A stretch of DNA of 64,000 nucleotides, taken from assembly GCF_041435215.1 (NCBI RefSeq), contig NZ_CP108394.1:7564001-7628000 (forward strand). Reading direction: 5' to 3'. Origin of the DNA: Streptomyces sp. NBC_01314 (GTDB taxonomy: Bacteria > Actinomycetota > Actinomycetes > Streptomycetales > Streptomycetaceae). The position numbers were made by a program, and so were the translations under genes. This document shows, in pieces, positions 27,284 through 35,638 of this stretch. The first letter of the stretch is position 1; each line of letters starts with the position of its first letter. Below the pieces are notes generated by a model. That model searched no databases, was not told the DNA's origin, and saw only the letters and a list, made by a program, of their open reading frames with translations.

Positions 27284-27660
27284 GACGCCTCCAGTCGACA
27301 CCCTCACGGTTCCGCGTCCGTGAGGAGTGTGCGGCAAGACCAACATCAACAGGGCGGAACACACGACGAATTCACCGAGCGGTGCCGCGCGCCGCGGGCC
27401 CCCTGTGGGCGGGTTGCCCCCGCGTGGCACTCAACTGCGGTCGGTGGCACGGAAGTTCTGCCGCGCCAGTCGCCGAATCCGCTCCACCGTAGTCCTGCTG
27501 CATGGGCTGCTGCATGGGCTGCTGCATGGACCGGCCCATGCAGGCGCTCGATGGACCGTTCCATATGCGGTGACCCCTGTGCATACCCTTGACACCTGCG
27601 TGAACGGACTTCATCGTGGACTACAGGTGATTGGATCGGTCCAAAGAAGGGTTAGTTGTG
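27284..27660. other. Intergenic region with a 12-bp repeat, a hairpin and a candidate promoter
   Basis: Three perfect CTGCTGCATGGR units lie at 27495-27530; the last folds with CCATGCAG (27533-27541) into an 8-bp hairpin. TTGACA at 27589-27594 may be the -35 box of the oxidoreductase gene. I see no gene here. Confidence 0.55.
27631..27644 (+). promoter_or_regulatory. Candidate operator TTGGATCGGTCCAA
   Basis: Inverted repeat with 5-bp arms TTGGA/TCCAA just before the ribosome site GAAGGG of the oxidoreductase gene and downstream of its probable -35 box: a good place for a repressor. The cognate protein is unknown. Confidence 0.45.
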
Positions 27661-28812
27661 GTGAGTGCGCTCGGTGTCGCGGTCGTGGGGTTCGGCTGGA
27701 TGGGGCGGGTGCATACCCAGGCCTACGCGCGGGTCCCGCATCACTTTCCGCAGCTGCCTCTGCGGCCCGAGCTGGTCACCGTCGTCGAGGAGGTGCCCGG
27801 ACGGGCGGAGGAGGCGGCCCGGCAGTTCGGGTTCGCCTCGACGGCTCGGGACTGGCGCGAGGTGGCGGCCGATCCCCGGATCCAGGCGGTCAGCATCACC
27901 GCGCCGAACTTCCTGCACCGGGAGATCGGCGTCGCCATGGCCGAGGCAGGCAAGCACATCTGGATCGAGAAGCCGGTCGGGCTCACCGCCGCCGACGCCC
28001 GCGCCGTAGCCGACGCGGCCGCCCGGGCAGGCATCCAGGGCACCGTCGGCTTCAACTACCGCAACGCGCCCGCTGTCACCGCCGCCCGCGAGCTGATCGC
28101 CGCCGGCGAGATCGGCACGGTCACGCACGTCCGCATCCGTCTCTTCAGCGACTACGCCGCCCACCCCGAGTCCGCCCTGACCTGGCGGTACGAGCGGGAG
28201 CGCGGCGGCAGCGGTGTCCTCGGCGACCTCGCCTCGCACGGCGTGGACCTGGCCCGCTACCTGCTCGGCGACCTCGCCTCCCTCACTGCCGACACCGCGA
28301 TCTTCGTCCCCGAGCGGGCCCGGCCCACCGGCGCCACCGCCGGCCACACCCGCGCCTCGGGCGGCGAACTGGGACCCGTGGAGAACGAGGACTACGTCAA
28401 CTGCCTGCTCCGCTTCGCGTCCGGCGCCCGGGGTGTCCTGGAGGCCTGCCGGGTCTCCGTCGGCGAGCAGAACAACTACGGCTTCGAGATCCACGGCACC
28501 GAGGGCGCCCTCTTCTGGGACTTCCGCCGCATGGGTGAACTGGGCGTCAGCAAGGGTGACGCCTACCAGGACCAGTCCGTCCACACCCTCTACGTCGGCC
28601 CCGGCCACGGCGCGTACGCCGCCTTCCAGCCGGGCTCCGCCAACGCCATGGGCTACGACGACCTCAAGGTCGTGGAGGCGTACAACTTCCTGAGCTCCAT
28701 CGCCGAGGGCACCCCGCACGGCGCCACCCTCGACGACGCCGTACACAGCGCCACCGCGCTGGACGCGATGATCCGCTCGGCCGAATCCGGATCGTGGGTG
28801 AACCTGGCATGA
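27661..28812 (+). CDS. Gfo/Idh/MocA-family oxidoreductase
   Basis: 383 residues. NAD(P)-binding GFGWMGRVHTQAY at the N-terminus, the signature EKPVG near residue 103 (Lys as catalytic base partner), and LASHGVDLARYLLGD for the His/Asp of the sugar site. Such enzymes oxidise sugars or inositols at a ring hydroxyl. Start: GTG 27661, with another GTG at 27658; ribosome site GAAGGG. No transporter or kinase adjoins it, so the substrate is open. Confidence 0.9.
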   Translation: MSALGVAVVGFGWMGRVHTQAYARVPHHFPQLPLRPELVTVVEEVPGRAEEAARQFGFASTARDWREVAADPRIQAVSITAPNFLHREIGVAMAEAGKHIWIEKPVGLTAADARAVADAAARAGIQGTVGFNYRNAPAVTAARELIAAGEIGTVTHVRIRLFSDYAAHPESALTWRYERERGGSGVLGDLASHGVDLARYLLGDLASLTADTAIFVPERARPTGATAGHTRASGGELGPVENEDYVNCLLRFASGARGVLEACRVSVGEQNNYGFEIHGTEGALFWDFRRMGELGVSKGDAYQDQSVHTLYVGPGHGAYAAFQPGSANAMGYDDLKVVEAYNFLSSIAEGTPHGATLDDAVHSATALDAMIRSAESGSWVNLA

Positions 28813-28910
28813 CGGCGGTTGCGGGTCAGGACGGCGCCGGCCGAACGCGTGCCGGTACTCGGTGACGAAGACCGAGTGAACACGCGGGCTGTGGACGACA
28901 TGGCGACCGG

Positions 28911-30365
28911 TTACGACCCGACGCCCGCCGCGTCCCGTACCTCCGCCGCGTCCAGTCGCTTCGCCGTCCGGTCGGCGGTGCCCCGGGCCCACGTCCCGGT
29001 GGTCAGCGCTCCCAGCACCAGGACGGCGAAGCCGCACACCGTGACGATCCACCAGGCGGGCCGGGCCGCCGACACGAACGAGTCGGCGTACGAGGACGAG
29101 CCGATGCCCGCCGCCAGGACCGCGCCGATCACCGCGACGCCCAGCGTCTGGCCGATCTGGCGGCTGGTGGAGGCGACCGCGGCGGCGACGCCGGCCTGGG
29201 CGCGCGGCATCCCGGACACGGCCGTGTTGGTGATGGGCGCGTTGACGAAGCCGAAGCCGAGGCCGAAGAGGATGTAGCCGATGACGAGGGTGACGTTCGC
29301 CGTCTCGGCCTCGAACGCGGCGAAGAGCACCCCGCTCGCGGTCATCGCCACCCCGGCGACCAGCAGCGGCAGACGCGGCCCCCGGCTGCCGACCAGCCGT
29401 CCGGCGACCGGCGCGCAGACGAAGCACAGGAACGCCATGGGGAGCATCCACAGACCGGCGTGCAGTGCGTCGAGGCCGCGCACGTTCTGCAGGTACAGCG
29501 TCGAAAGGAACAGGAAACCGCCGAGCGCGGCGAACGCGCTGACCGCTGTCACCGTCGCCCCGCTGAACGGTGCCGAGCGGAAGAAGCGCAGGTCGATGAG
29601 GGGTTCCTCGCGGCGGGGCTCGTACCGCAGGAGGGCGAGCAGCGCGGCGAGGGCGACACCGCCGAGGGCGAGGGTCTCGGCGACCGGCGCGGTCGGCGCC
29701 TCGATGATCGCGTACGTGAGGGAGCCGAGCAGCGCGATGACGAGGAGCTGTCCGACGGGGTCGGGGCGGCGGGCCTTGGGGGCGCGGGACTCGGGGACGT
29801 ACCGCCAGGTCAGCAGGAGCGCGACCAGACCGACCGGCAGGTTGATCCAGAAGATCGAGCGCCAGCCGACGGAGTCCACGAGGACGCCGCCGATGATCGG
29901 CCCCGCGGCCATCGAGATGCCCACGACCCCGCCCCAGACGCCGATCGCGCGGGCCCGCTCGCGCGGGTCCGTGAACGTGTTGGTGATGATCGACATGGCG
30001 ACCGGGTTGAGCATCGAGCCGCCGACCGCCTGCACCATACGGAAGGCGACCAGCGATTCGAGGTTCGGGGCGAGGGAACACAGCACCGAGCCGGCCGTGA
30101 AGACGACCAGGCCCGCCATGAACACCCGCCTGCGGCCGATCCGGTCCGCGGTGGAACCGGCCAGCATCAGCAGGGCAGCCAGGACCAGGGTGTAGGCGTC
30201 GATCGTCCACTGCAGGCCCGCGAGGCTCGCGTTCAGGTCGCGTTGCATCGAGGGCAGGGCGACGTTCAGGACGGTGTTGTCCAGGCTCACGATCAGGAGG
30301 CTGGTGCAGCAGATCGCGAGCACGAGCAGACGGCGGCGGCTGCTGAGCTCAGGCATGCGCATCAT
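28911..30365 (-). CDS. MFS drug efflux transporter, DHA2 (14-helix) type
   Basis: 484 residues with about 14 membrane helices. Motif C-like GPIIGGVLVD, motif A GSTADRIGRRRVF and the N-terminal SLDNTVLNVALPSMQRDL (motif D1) place it in the EmrB/QacA group of proton-driven drug exporters. The first of three possible ATGs (30365, 30362, 30356) cannot be fixed; no ribosome site is clear. Divergent from dusB; a palindrome at 30382-30396 could be its operator. Confidence 0.9.
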   Translation of the reverse strand: MMRMPELSSRRRLLVLAICCTSLLIVSLDNTVLNVALPSMQRDLNASLAGLQWTIDAYTLVLAALLMLAGSTADRIGRRRVFMAGLVVFTAGSVLCSLAPNLESLVAFRMVQAVGGSMLNPVAMSIITNTFTDPRERARAIGVWGGVVGISMAAGPIIGGVLVDSVGWRSIFWINLPVGLVALLLTWRYVPESRAPKARRPDPVGQLLVIALLGSLTYAIIEAPTAPVAETLALGGVALAALLALLRYEPRREEPLIDLRFFRSAPFSGATVTAVSAFAALGGFLFLSTLYLQNVRGLDALHAGLWMLPMAFLCFVCAPVAGRLVGSRGPRLPLLVAGVAMTASGVLFAAFEAETANVTLVIGYILFGLGFGFVNAPITNTAVSGMPRAQAGVAAAVASTSRQIGQTLGVAVIGAVLAAGIGSSSYADSFVSAARPAWWIVTVCGFAVLVLGALTTGTWARGTADRTAKRLDAAEVRDAAGVGS

Positions 30366-30381
30366 CGTACGCCCAACTCGA

Positions 30382-30396
30382 TAGTGCGCCTAACTA
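30382..30396. promoter_or_regulatory. Candidate operator TAGTGCGCCTAACTA between the MFS gene and dusB
   Basis: Interrupted palindrome with TAGT/ACTA arms, 17 bases upstream of the MFS start. Similar sites serve TetR or MarR repressors of efflux pumps, but no such repressor gene is adjacent. Confidence 0.4.
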
Positions 30397-30438
30397 ATGA
30401 ATGGCGGGGCGCTCGTCCGTATGCGTGACAATGGGGAG

Positions 30439-31593
30439 ATGTCCACGCCCTCGAACGCGCCCGCCTCGCCACTCCGGATCGGTCCGCACACCGTCACCCC
30501 GCCCGTGGTCCTGGCCCCCATGGCCGGGATCACGAACGCGCCCTTCCGCACCCTGTGCAGGGAGTTCAGCGGAGGCAAGGGGCTGTTCGTCAGCGAGATG
30601 ATCACCACGCGGGCCCTGGTCGAGCGCAACGAGAAGACCATGCAGCTGATCCACTTCGACGCGACCGAGAAGCCGCGCTCGATCCAGCTGTACGGCGTGG
30701 ACCCGGCGACCGTCGGCAAGGCCGTCCGCATGATCGCGGAGGAGGGCCTCGCCGACCACATCGACCTCAACTTCGGCTGCCCCGTCCCCAAGGTGACCCG
30801 CAAGGGCGGCGGTTCGGCCCTCCCGTACAAGCGGCACCTGCTGCGCGCGATCCTCCGTGAGGCCGTGAGCGGCGCGGGCGACCTTCCGGTCACCATGAAG
30901 ATGCGCAAGGGCATCGACGACGACCACATCACCTACCTCGACGCCGGCCGCATCGCCGTCGAGGAGGGCGTCACGGCGATCGCCCTGCACGGCCGCACGG
31001 CCGCCCAGCACTACGGCGGCACGGCCGACTGGGACGCCATCGCCCGCCTCAAGGAACACGTCCCCGAGATCCCGGTCCTCGGCAACGGCGACATCTGGTC
31101 CGCCCAGGACGCCCTGCGGATGGTCCGCGAGACGGGCTGCGACGGGGTGGTCGTGGGACGCGGCTGCCTGGGGCGGCCGTGGCTGTTCTCGGATCTGGTG
31201 GCGGCCTTCGAGGGCCGGGCGGAAGACATCGCGGCACCCACCCTCCGCGAGGTCGCCGACATCATGGTCCGGCACGCCACCCTGCTCGGCGAGTGGATCG
31301 GCGACGAGTCCAAGGGCGTCGTCGACTTCCGCAAGCACGTGGCCTGGTACCTCAAGGGCTTCGCGGTCGGCTCCGAGATGCGCAAGCGCCTCGCCATCAC
31401 CTCCTCCCTCGTCGAACTCCGCTCCGGCCTCGACGAGTTGGACCTCGACCAGCCCTGGCCCACCGGCGCGGACGGCCCGCGCGGCCGTACCTCCGGCAAC
31501 AACCGCGTCGTCCTGCCGGACGGCTGGCTCAAGGACCCGTACGACTGCGCGGGCGTGGGCGAGGAAGCCGAACTCGACACGTCCGGGGGGTAG
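30439..31593 (+). CDS. dusB: tRNA-dihydrouridine synthase
   Basis: 384 residues. FMN-dependent reductase of specific uridines in tRNA. FMN barrel start VVLAPMAGITNAPFRTLCREF, catalytic Cys in LNFGCPVPKVTRKGGG, ALHGRTAAQHYGG and the GNGDIWSAQDA phosphate site are intact; C-terminal helical tRNA-binding part follows. ATG 30439 lies 6 bases after GACAAT, a possible leaderless promoter; an in-frame ATG at 30421 is the alternative. Confidence 0.94.
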   Translation: MSTPSNAPASPLRIGPHTVTPPVVLAPMAGITNAPFRTLCREFSGGKGLFVSEMITTRALVERNEKTMQLIHFDATEKPRSIQLYGVDPATVGKAVRMIAEEGLADHIDLNFGCPVPKVTRKGGGSALPYKRHLLRAILREAVSGAGDLPVTMKMRKGIDDDHITYLDAGRIAVEEGVTAIALHGRTAAQHYGGTADWDAIARLKEHVPEIPVLGNGDIWSAQDALRMVRETGCDGVVVGRGCLGRPWLFSDLVAAFEGRAEDIAAPTLREVADIMVRHATLLGEWIGDESKGVVDFRKHVAWYLKGFAVGSEMRKRLAITSSLVELRSGLDELDLDQPWPTGADGPRGRTSGNNRVVLPDGWLKDPYDCAGVGEEAELDTSGG

Positions 31594-31938
31594 CCGGCTC
31601 CGAGCGGCAGGAGGAGGCGCTCTGGCGCGGCCGGGCCCACGCCCTGTGCCGCGCCGGTTCCGGCGACCCGCCCGGCGCGGTCCCCGCCCTCCGGCAGGAT
31701 CCGCAGTCACGGGGACACCTGGACCACCCACCGCCCCCCGACGACGGCATGGGCATGGCCGGAGGTGGAGGCGAGGCGGACGACGGGGAGGCTGCCGGCG
31801 GAGCTGAGGGCCCCGTAAGGGGCGCGGGGCTGTATCGACATGCGGCTCCGCCGCGTGGGCGCGACCAGCCACGAGGAACCCGCAGCCCGCCAACCACCCA
31901 CGCCCCAACGGCGAACACCGGCTCACCCGGCGGAGCGA
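31594..31938. other. Gene-free stretch with a possible relic and a dispersed repeat
   Basis: The first 150 bp read ALWRGRAHALCRAG in one frame, reminiscent of a TPR-type regulator, but no start or continuation exists. From 31806 the dispersed repeat begins. Confidence 0.4.
31806..31885 (-). repeat. Dispersed intergenic repeat, inverted copy with an alternative centre
   Basis: On the minus strand it begins GGCTGCGGGTTCCTCGTGGC as at 22921, then GCGCCCACGCGGCGGAGCCG, and ends CCGCGCCCCTTACGGGGC as at 22960. It differs from that copy only by the inserted GCCCACGCGGCGG-containing centre, also seen at 54790-54815. Confidence 0.7.
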
Positions 31939-33879
31939 CTACGCACCACCCACCGCGGTCAGCAACGCCAACGGAGCCGCCGCGGACCGCGACTCCCGCA
32001 CACACGCGTGCGGATACGGCACCGGCTCCGGATGCGTATCCCTCCCGTACCCGGCCAGCACCTCCGGCAGCCGATGCCCCGCCGCCGTCGCCGCGTCGAC
32101 CATGCCGGAGGCCACCGTCCGCGCCTCGTCGTGCAGCCCGTACCGCGCGAGCCCCAGCGTGATCAGCGCGTTGTCGTGCGGCCAGACCGACCCCCGGTGG
32201 TACGACAGCGGGTGGTACGCGGGCTGCCCGGCGGCCAGCGTCCGCACCCCCCACCCGGAGAAGAAGTCGGGCTCCAGGAGCCGTCGGCCCACCAGCTTCC
32301 CGTACTCCTTGTCCAGCAGCCCCGACCACAGCAGATGCCCCGCGTCCGAGGCGAGCGCGTCGACCTGCCTGCCCTCGCCGTCCAACGCCAGTGCCGGGAA
32401 GTCGTGCCGCGGCATCCAGAAGTCCCGCTGGAAACGGTCGCGGAGGTCGCCCGCGGCCTGCTCCAGGAGCGCCGCGTACACCTCGTCCTCCCAGACCGTG
32501 CGGGCCAGCACGGCGGTGCGGCGCAGCGCGTCGTACGCGTAGCCCTGCGCGCCCGCCGCCATCACCGGTCCGGCGGCGGGCCGGCTGCCGTCGGCGGAGC
32601 AGATCGAGCCGGGGGAGTCCTTCCAGTTCTGGTTGGCGAGGCCGCCCTGGTCGGCGCGGTAGACCAGGTAGCCGCGCGAGGTGAGGCCGCCGTGGTCGAG
32701 CATCCAGCCGACCGCGGCCCGCGCGTGGGGTTCGAGACGGCGGGCCAGCGTGACGTCCCCGGTCTGCTCCAGGTACGCGCCGAGCAGGACGAGGAACAGC
32801 GGGGTCGCGTCCACCGACCCGTAGTAACGCCCGTACGGCACCTGCCCGAAGTGCGCCAGCTCGCCGTGGCGCACCTCGTGCACGATCTTGCCGGGCTGGG
32901 CCACCGAGTCGACTCCGACCTCGGTCGCCTGCGCCGCGGCGAGCGCGAGCAGCGTGGCGGCGGCCGGCTCCGGCCGGTAGGGGAGGGTGAAGAGGGAGGT
33001 CAGCAGGGCGTCACGGCCGAGGAGGGTGAGGAACCAGGGCGCTCCGGCGGCTGGTACGCGCAGGGTCTCGCCCTGCGGGCCGGTCGCCGGTACCTGGAGC
33101 GTGGCGAGATCGGCGAGGCCGCGTGCGCACGCGGCGGCCAGCTCCGGCCAGCTGGTGGGGAAGGCCACGCCCTCCATGAACTCGCCCTCCACCGTGAGAA
33201 GTTGGTCCTGCACGGCGGACGGTGAGCGCGGTACCCGCAGGGCCCGCCGGTCGCCGTGCGGCCGCGCCATCACCCGGCAGGTCAGCTCCACCGAGCCGTG
33301 CGGTGCGACATCGAGGGCCCAGACGAGGCGCCGTGCCCCCGTCCCGGTCTCCTCGACACTGTCCGGCGCGGGATCGGCCGTCACCGTCGTACAGGACCGC
33401 CACTCGCCGCGCCGATAGCTGAACTCCACACCGTCGTCGAGGACTTCGCGCTTCCTGACGACACCGCTCTTGGCGTAGGTACGGAAGTCGGAGCGCAGCT
33501 CGAACTGGTCGGTGAAGTCGGCGTCCGCAGTGATCGCGATCCGGACGGTCGTCGCCACCGGGCGGTTGCTCGTGACGCGCAGCGTCTCCACGAACGCGCT
33601 GTCGGAGACGGCCTGTTCACGGAAGAGCGTGTACGCGGGCGGTTCCCGGCGGCCGCCCCGGGGGACGAGCACACAGCGCGCGGTGTCACCGCCGGCGACC
33701 GGTGTGAGCGTCTCGGGGACAGCGCCGTCGACGGTCAGCTGCCACCGGCTCAGATGCCGGGCGTCCCTCACGAACAGCCCGTCCGGAGCGCTGCCGCCCC
33801 GCACCCCGCTGATGTCGCCGCCGTCGCCCACGGCGGCGAACGTCCCGCCGCGCACGAGCAGGTGATGCCGGTCCGTCAT
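31939..33879 (-). CDS. Glycogen-debranching-type glycosidase (amylo-alpha-1,6-glucosidase family)
   Basis: 646 residues. N-terminal glycogen-debranching beta domain (about 1-210; starts with LVRGGTFAAVGDGGDI and GLFVRDARHLSRW), then an (alpha/alpha)6 toroid with PWFLTLLGRDALLTSLF, GKIVHEVRHGELAHFG and SVWPHDNALITLGLARYG, where the conserved acidic residues lie. Probably hydrolyses an alpha-linked oligosaccharide or glycan. No signal peptide. The ATG at 33879 overlaps the stop of the upstream GH63-like gene (ATGA), so the two are made together, and a ROK regulator is divergent. Confidence 0.85.
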   Translation of the reverse strand: MTDRHHLLVRGGTFAAVGDGGDISGVRGGSAPDGLFVRDARHLSRWQLTVDGAVPETLTPVAGGDTARCVLVPRGGRREPPAYTLFREQAVSDSAFVETLRVTSNRPVATTVRIAITADADFTDQFELRSDFRTYAKSGVVRKREVLDDGVEFSYRRGEWRSCTTVTADPAPDSVEETGTGARRLVWALDVAPHGSVELTCRVMARPHGDRRALRVPRSPSAVQDQLLTVEGEFMEGVAFPTSWPELAAACARGLADLATLQVPATGPQGETLRVPAAGAPWFLTLLGRDALLTSLFTLPYRPEPAAATLLALAAAQATEVGVDSVAQPGKIVHEVRHGELAHFGQVPYGRYYGSVDATPLFLVLLGAYLEQTGDVTLARRLEPHARAAVGWMLDHGGLTSRGYLVYRADQGGLANQNWKDSPGSICSADGSRPAAGPVMAAGAQGYAYDALRRTAVLARTVWEDEVYAALLEQAAGDLRDRFQRDFWMPRHDFPALALDGEGRQVDALASDAGHLLWSGLLDKEYGKLVGRRLLEPDFFSGWGVRTLAAGQPAYHPLSYHRGSVWPHDNALITLGLARYGLHDEARTVASGMVDAATAAGHRLPEVLAGYGRDTHPEPVPYPHACVRESRSAAAPLALLTAVGGA

Positions 33880-35471
33880 TCCCGGTCCCCTCCCTGGTCA
33901 CACATGCCGAACACGACCTCGTTGTCGTGGTGTCGTCCGTCGTGCGGTCCGTGGTGCCGCTCAGGGCCGCCGTGGTGCCGCTCAAGGTCATCGTGGTGCC
34001 GCTCGGGGCCCGCGTGGTGCTGCCCGTCCCCCTGGCCGCCCCCCTGCCCCTGCCCGTGGTCGTGTCCCTGGCCGTGGTCGTCCTGGTGCAGCAGGTCGAG
34101 GGCGAGCGCGGCGGTCCAGCCGAAGCCGAGCGCTCCACAGGCCTCGCCGGTGTACGGGTCCACGTACTCCGCGAACCCGGACGCCCCCGCGGTCTCCAGC
34201 AGCGCCGCCCGCAGCGCGTCGGCCCGCCCCAGCTCCCCGTGCAGCCTGAGTCCCCGCTCCAGCATCCAGTTCGTGTTGAACCACGCGGGCCCACGCCAGT
34301 ACCGGTGCGGATCGAACGCCTCGCCGGTCAGGTCGTACGACGGGACGAGCCGGGTGGTGTCGCCGAGCCCGAAGTGCGGGCCGTGGACCGTCCGGACGAG
34401 GGCGTCCGTGATGTCGCGGGGGAGGCCGGGGAGCAGGAGGGGCAGGAGACCGGAGACGCCCCGCTCGGGGACGAGGGCGTCCGTGGTGACGTCCCGGCAG
34501 AAGAACATCCCCTCCGCCGGGTCCCACAACCGCTCCACCAGCGCCGCCGTCAGGCGTTCCGCGCGTGCGCGGCGGGCCGTCCCCGGTGCGCCCAGTTCCT
34601 TCGCGATACGGGCGAGGGCGTGCTCGGAGGCGATGAGGAGGGCGTTGAAGGCCGGGTCCTCGACGGCGAACTCGCCCTGCCCGTCGGCATACCCGGCGTC
34701 CCGGTAGTCCGCCGCCAGCCGCACGTACCGCCCGTAGTCCAGATCCGTCGGTCTGTCCTCGGCCGCGCCGTGGGCGAGGTCGGCGCGACGGAAGGAGCGG
34801 GCCGGGGCCGGGGTGATCCGGGCCAGGGGCGCGTCCCAGGCGGGGCTGTTGTCCATGCCCTGCTCCCAGGGGTGGACGACGGACGCCAGCCCGCCCCCAC
34901 CCAGGTCGCGGCGGTGCAGCAGATAGCGGTGCCAGGCCGCCAGCCGCGGATACACCCGGGACAGGAAGCCGCGCGCCCGGGACAGTCCGGGGTCCGCCCG
35001 GTGCACCAGCCACGCCGCCAGCGCGTGCACCGGCGGCTGCACGATGCCCGAGGTCTGCGTGACGGGCGGGGCGCCCGCGGAGCGCCCCGCGGTGGAGGAG
35101 CGCCAGAAGTCGGGGCTCGGGAAGTACGCGTCGAGCGGCACGGAGGGGTTGAAGACGATGTGCGGGATGCGTCCGTCGCCCCACTGCGCGGCGAGCAGGG
35201 TCTCCAGCTCGGTCTGCGCCCGCAGCGGCGACAGATGGCGCAGCCCGATCGCGATGAACGCCGAGTCCCACGACCACTGGTGGGGATACAGCTTGCGCGA
35301 CGGGACCGTGGACCGGCCCGTCCAGTTGTCGGCCAGCACCGCCGCCGCCGCGCGGTGCAGCGAACCGGCCGACGCGGTCGCCGTCGACGACGCGGCTGGA
35401 TCGTATACATCTCCGCCCACGAGGGCGCCCGTGCCCGGTCGACGGGCGGTGAGCTGGGTTGTGCGGTCCAC
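33876..35471 (-). CDS. GH63/MGH1-like glycosidase with a His-rich C-terminal tail
   Basis: 531 residues. The (alpha/alpha)6 barrel shows PSRKLYPHQWSWDSAFIAIGL near residue 60, HPWEQGMDNSPAWD and RYWRGPAWFNTNWML, the marks of GH63-like mannosylglycerate or alpha-glucoside hydrolases. After about residue 465 the protein turns into a low-complexity tail (HHDDLERHHGGPERHH) encoded by a 12-18-bp repeat. The start is GTG 35471 with GGAG 8 bases before it. Cytosolic; works with the next gene, to which it is coupled. The sugar substrate is unknown. Confidence 0.85.
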   Translation of the reverse strand: MDRTTQLTARRPGTGALVGGDVYDPAASSTATASAGSLHRAAAAVLADNWTGRSTVPSRKLYPHQWSWDSAFIAIGLRHLSPLRAQTELETLLAAQWGDGRIPHIVFNPSVPLDAYFPSPDFWRSSTAGRSAGAPPVTQTSGIVQPPVHALAAWLVHRADPGLSRARGFLSRVYPRLAAWHRYLLHRRDLGGGGLASVVHPWEQGMDNSPAWDAPLARITPAPARSFRRADLAHGAAEDRPTDLDYGRYVRLAADYRDAGYADGQGEFAVEDPAFNALLIASEHALARIAKELGAPGTARRARAERLTAALVERLWDPAEGMFFCRDVTTDALVPERGVSGLLPLLLPGLPRDITDALVRTVHGPHFGLGDTTRLVPSYDLTGEAFDPHRYWRGPAWFNTNWMLERGLRLHGELGRADALRAALLETAGASGFAEYVDPYTGEACGALGFGWTAALALDLLHQDDHGQGHDHGQGQGGGQGDGQHHAGPERHHDDLERHHGGPERHHGPHDGRHHDNEVVFGMCDQGGDRE

Positions 35472-35546
35472 GCAGGGCTCCCTGAGGACAAGGTGCCGAC
35501 CGGTTCGGCAGTGGCTACCGTAGGGTTACGTCTACTTAACACGCAA

Positions 35547-35569
35547 AACTCAATATGTAATGCAGAGTT
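35547..35569. promoter_or_regulatory. Candidate ROK operator in the divergent promoter region
   Basis: AACTC...GAGTT inverted arms 13 bases apart in an AT-rich patch between the glycosidase operon and the ROK gene. AT-rich inverted repeats are usual ROK sites. The regulator next door is the natural candidate. Confidence 0.45.
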
Positions 35570-35638
35570 GGTGAACGCAAGAGGGTGCGCGGGAGTGAAT
35601 CTCGGAAGGGCCGCGACAATGGCGGCATCGAGGTCGAC

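Noticed and set aside
27652..30210. Long minus-strand frame covering the oxidoreductase and part of the MFS gene
   Set aside because: It spans two unrelated real genes, one of them antisense, and has no motif.
30200..30400. tRNA or small RNA near dusB
   Set aside because: No T-loop GTTCRA box or cloverleaf could be found here or elsewhere in the window.
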